Assembly: GCA_027055635.1 (NCBI GenBank)
Contig: JALUMZ010000299.1
Coordinates: 1 to 6,236, forward strand
Source: Campylobacteraceae bacterium
Lineage (GTDB): Bacteria; Campylobacterota; Campylobacteria; Campylobacterales; Sulfurospirillaceae
Direction: 5' to 3'
Length of the DNA stretch: 6,236 nt
Positions within the stretch are counted from its first letter, which is position 1. Each line of letters starts with the position of its first letter. A program made the position numbers and the translations under genes. The notes below the pieces were generated by a model, which was not told the origin of the DNA, searched no databases, and was given only the letters and a program-made list of their open reading frames with translations. Shown here piece after piece: positions 5,026 to 6,236 of the stretch.

Positions 5026-6236
5026 ATGAACAGAGCAAAGATATTTTTAGGAAGTGAGAGCAAGAGTACGCAAAACTATATAGAGGTTAAAAACCCTTTT
5101 AATTTAAATGTTGTCTCAAACTATCCAATATGCACGACAAGCGATGTAGAGATGGCATATCTAAAAGCAAAAAGTGCCTCAAAAGAGACGAAAAAATCAC
5201 CCCTACATCAAAGGGTTTCTTGGCTTGAAGATGTTGCAAATAAGCTAGAAAAAGAGAGTGAAAAATTTGCGAAACTTATTTGTGATGAGGTTGGAAAACC
5301 GATGGTTTTTGCAAGAGGAGAGGTAAATAGATGTATAGAGACCATAAGGCTCTCGGCTCATACGATGATAACTATAAGTGGTGAGAGTTTTGATACAACC
5401 GCGATGCCAAGTGGTAAAAAAACTTTAGCGTTTTTTAAAAGAGTACCGGTTGGTGTTGCTCTTGCCATCACTCCGTTTAATTTTCCCTTAAACCTCGTGG
5501 CTCATAAGATCGCCCCTGCTTTGGTGAGTGGAAATGCAGTTGTCCTTAAGCCAAGCTCTGCTGCACCTCTTTGTGCATATTCACTGGCCAAGCTTTTTAT
5601 TGAGAGCCCTTATGCCATCAAGGATGCGCTTAGCGTTGTATATAGCGGGGAGGGTGTAAATGATGCTTTGGTAACAAGCAAAATTCCTAGAGTCATCAGC
5701 TTTACAGGAAGTGTTCCTGTGGGAAATCTTATCACAAAAAGAGCGGGCATAAAAAAGATAGCGCTAGAACTTGGCGGAAATGCGGCAACTTTTATAGATA
5801 AGTCTGCAAATTTAAAAGATGCGGCTAAAAAGTGTGCAATAGGAGCTTTTGTTAACTCTGGACAAGTCTGCATCTCTCTTCAGAGGATTTATGTGCATGT
5901 AGAGGTATATGATGAATTTTCAAAACTTCTTGCAGACGAGACTAGCAAGCTTGTAGTTGGAAATCCTTATGATGATAAGACTTTTATAGGTCCTATGATT
6001 GATGAAGACGCCGTCGATAAAGCAAAAATTTGGATAGCAAATGCAAAACAAGAGGGGGCAAAAGTCTTGCTCGGAGGTTCAAATGAGGGATTAGTGATGG
6101 AACCTACTATCATGGTCGATGTAAAAGAGGATATGAATATTGTCTGCCAAGAGGTTTTTGCACCTATCGTCTCTTTGATAGCAAAAGATGATTATGAGGA
6201 TGCACTAAAGTCTATGAATGATTCTGATTTTGGTTT
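5026..6236 (+). CDS. NAD(P)-dependent aldehyde dehydrogenase (3' end outside window)
   Basis: The product belongs to the aldehyde dehydrogenase superfamily, which oxidises an aldehyde to the carboxylate through a thio-hemiacetal on cysteine. 403 codons are visible without a stop, against about 475 usual, so some 70 residues lie beyond the window. Visible are TPFNFPLNL (149-157) with the oxyanion asparagine N152, the cofactor-binding LKPS (174-177) with K175, FTGSVPVG (226-233) of the Rossmann fold, ELGGN (248-252) with the general base E248, NSGQVCIS (277-284) with the nucleophile C282, and QEVFAP (375-380) with the ribose-contacting E376. All key residues are present, so it should be active. 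The start at 5026 has AGGAG with a 6-nt spacer. The GQVCIS.QR region recalls the archaeal MJ1411-like lactaldehyde dehydrogenase branch and NADP-dependent relatives, but the substrate cannot be fixed from sequence. It is divergent from ilvE with no visible functional link. Confidence 0.94.
   Translation, partial: MNRAKIFLGSESKSTQNYIEVKNPFNLNVVSNYPICTTSDVEMAYLKAKSASKETKKSPLHQRVSWLEDVANKLEKESEKFAKLICDEVGKPMVFARGEVNRCIETIRLSAHTMITISGESFDTTAMPSGKKTLAFFKRVPVGVALAITPFNFPLNLVAHKIAPALVSGNAVVLKPSSAAPLCAYSLAKLFIESPYAIKDALSVVYSGEGVNDALVTSKIPRVISFTGSVPVGNLITKRAGIKKIALELGGNAATFIDKSANLKDAAKKCAIGAFVNSGQVCISLQRIYVHVEVYDEFSKLLADETSKLVVGNPYDDKTFIGPMIDEDAVDKAKIWIANAKQEGAKVLLGGSNEGLVMEPTIMVDVKEDMNIVCQEVFAPIVSLIAKDDYEDALKSMNDSDFG

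Noticed and set aside
5610..5873. Minus-strand open frame of 87 codons.
   Set aside because: Lies opposite the aldehyde dehydrogenase catalytic domain, which is clearly coding on the plus strand.

Overview
The window looks like core chromosome of a Campylobacterota (epsilonproteobacterial) bacterium, probably a Sulfurimonas-like relative. The grounds are the strongly AT-rich, densely packed genes, the character of the encoded proteins (a PurF tail ending in a YSLVSFDGNYFIN-type C-terminus, an SPFH protein starting MPVDLNDYF and ending in FLTPGGAVPNIWVDTK, two DUF2393-type membrane proteins), and the ilvE/SPFH adjacency, which I recall from Campylobacter. No database search was possible, so the taxonomic call is inference.

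Layout. Bases 1-125 hold no intact gene. They are either an intergenic stretch or badly damaged 5' coding sequence of purF. Bases 138-1136 (+) encode the C-terminal three quarters of amidophosphoribosyltransferase (PurF); the glutaminase N-terminus with its catalytic cysteine is missing. Bases 1141-4948 (-) form one compact cluster, read from right to left: ilvE, an SPFH/prohibitin-type membrane protein, bifunctional hisIE, and two tandem paralogous DUF2393-type membrane proteins. The gaps are 40 nt, 6 nt, an 8-nt overlap and a 4-nt ATGA overlap, so it reads as a single operon with translational coupling at its distal end. It converges on purF with only 4 nt between the stop codons. Bases 4949-5025 are a short divergent promoter region. 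From 5026 to the window edge (+) lies an aldehyde dehydrogenase gene that is open at its 3' end (403 codons visible).

Function. The recognisable enzymes are biosynthetic housekeeping: purine synthesis (PurF, first committed step), histidine synthesis (HisIE, steps 2 and 3), the final transamination of branched-chain amino acids (IlvE), and an NAD(P)-dependent aldehyde dehydrogenase. The membrane genes (SPFH and the two DUF2393-like proteins) are interleaved with the metabolic genes and have no known link to them. I see no mobile element, CRISPR array, tRNA, rRNA or defence system. There is no stretch over 300 bases without a gene. The points most worth a second look are the truncated purF and its damaged-looking leader, the tandem DUF2393 paralogs, and the ribosome-binding site of the second paralog, which is built from the Gly-Gly-Gly codons of the first.
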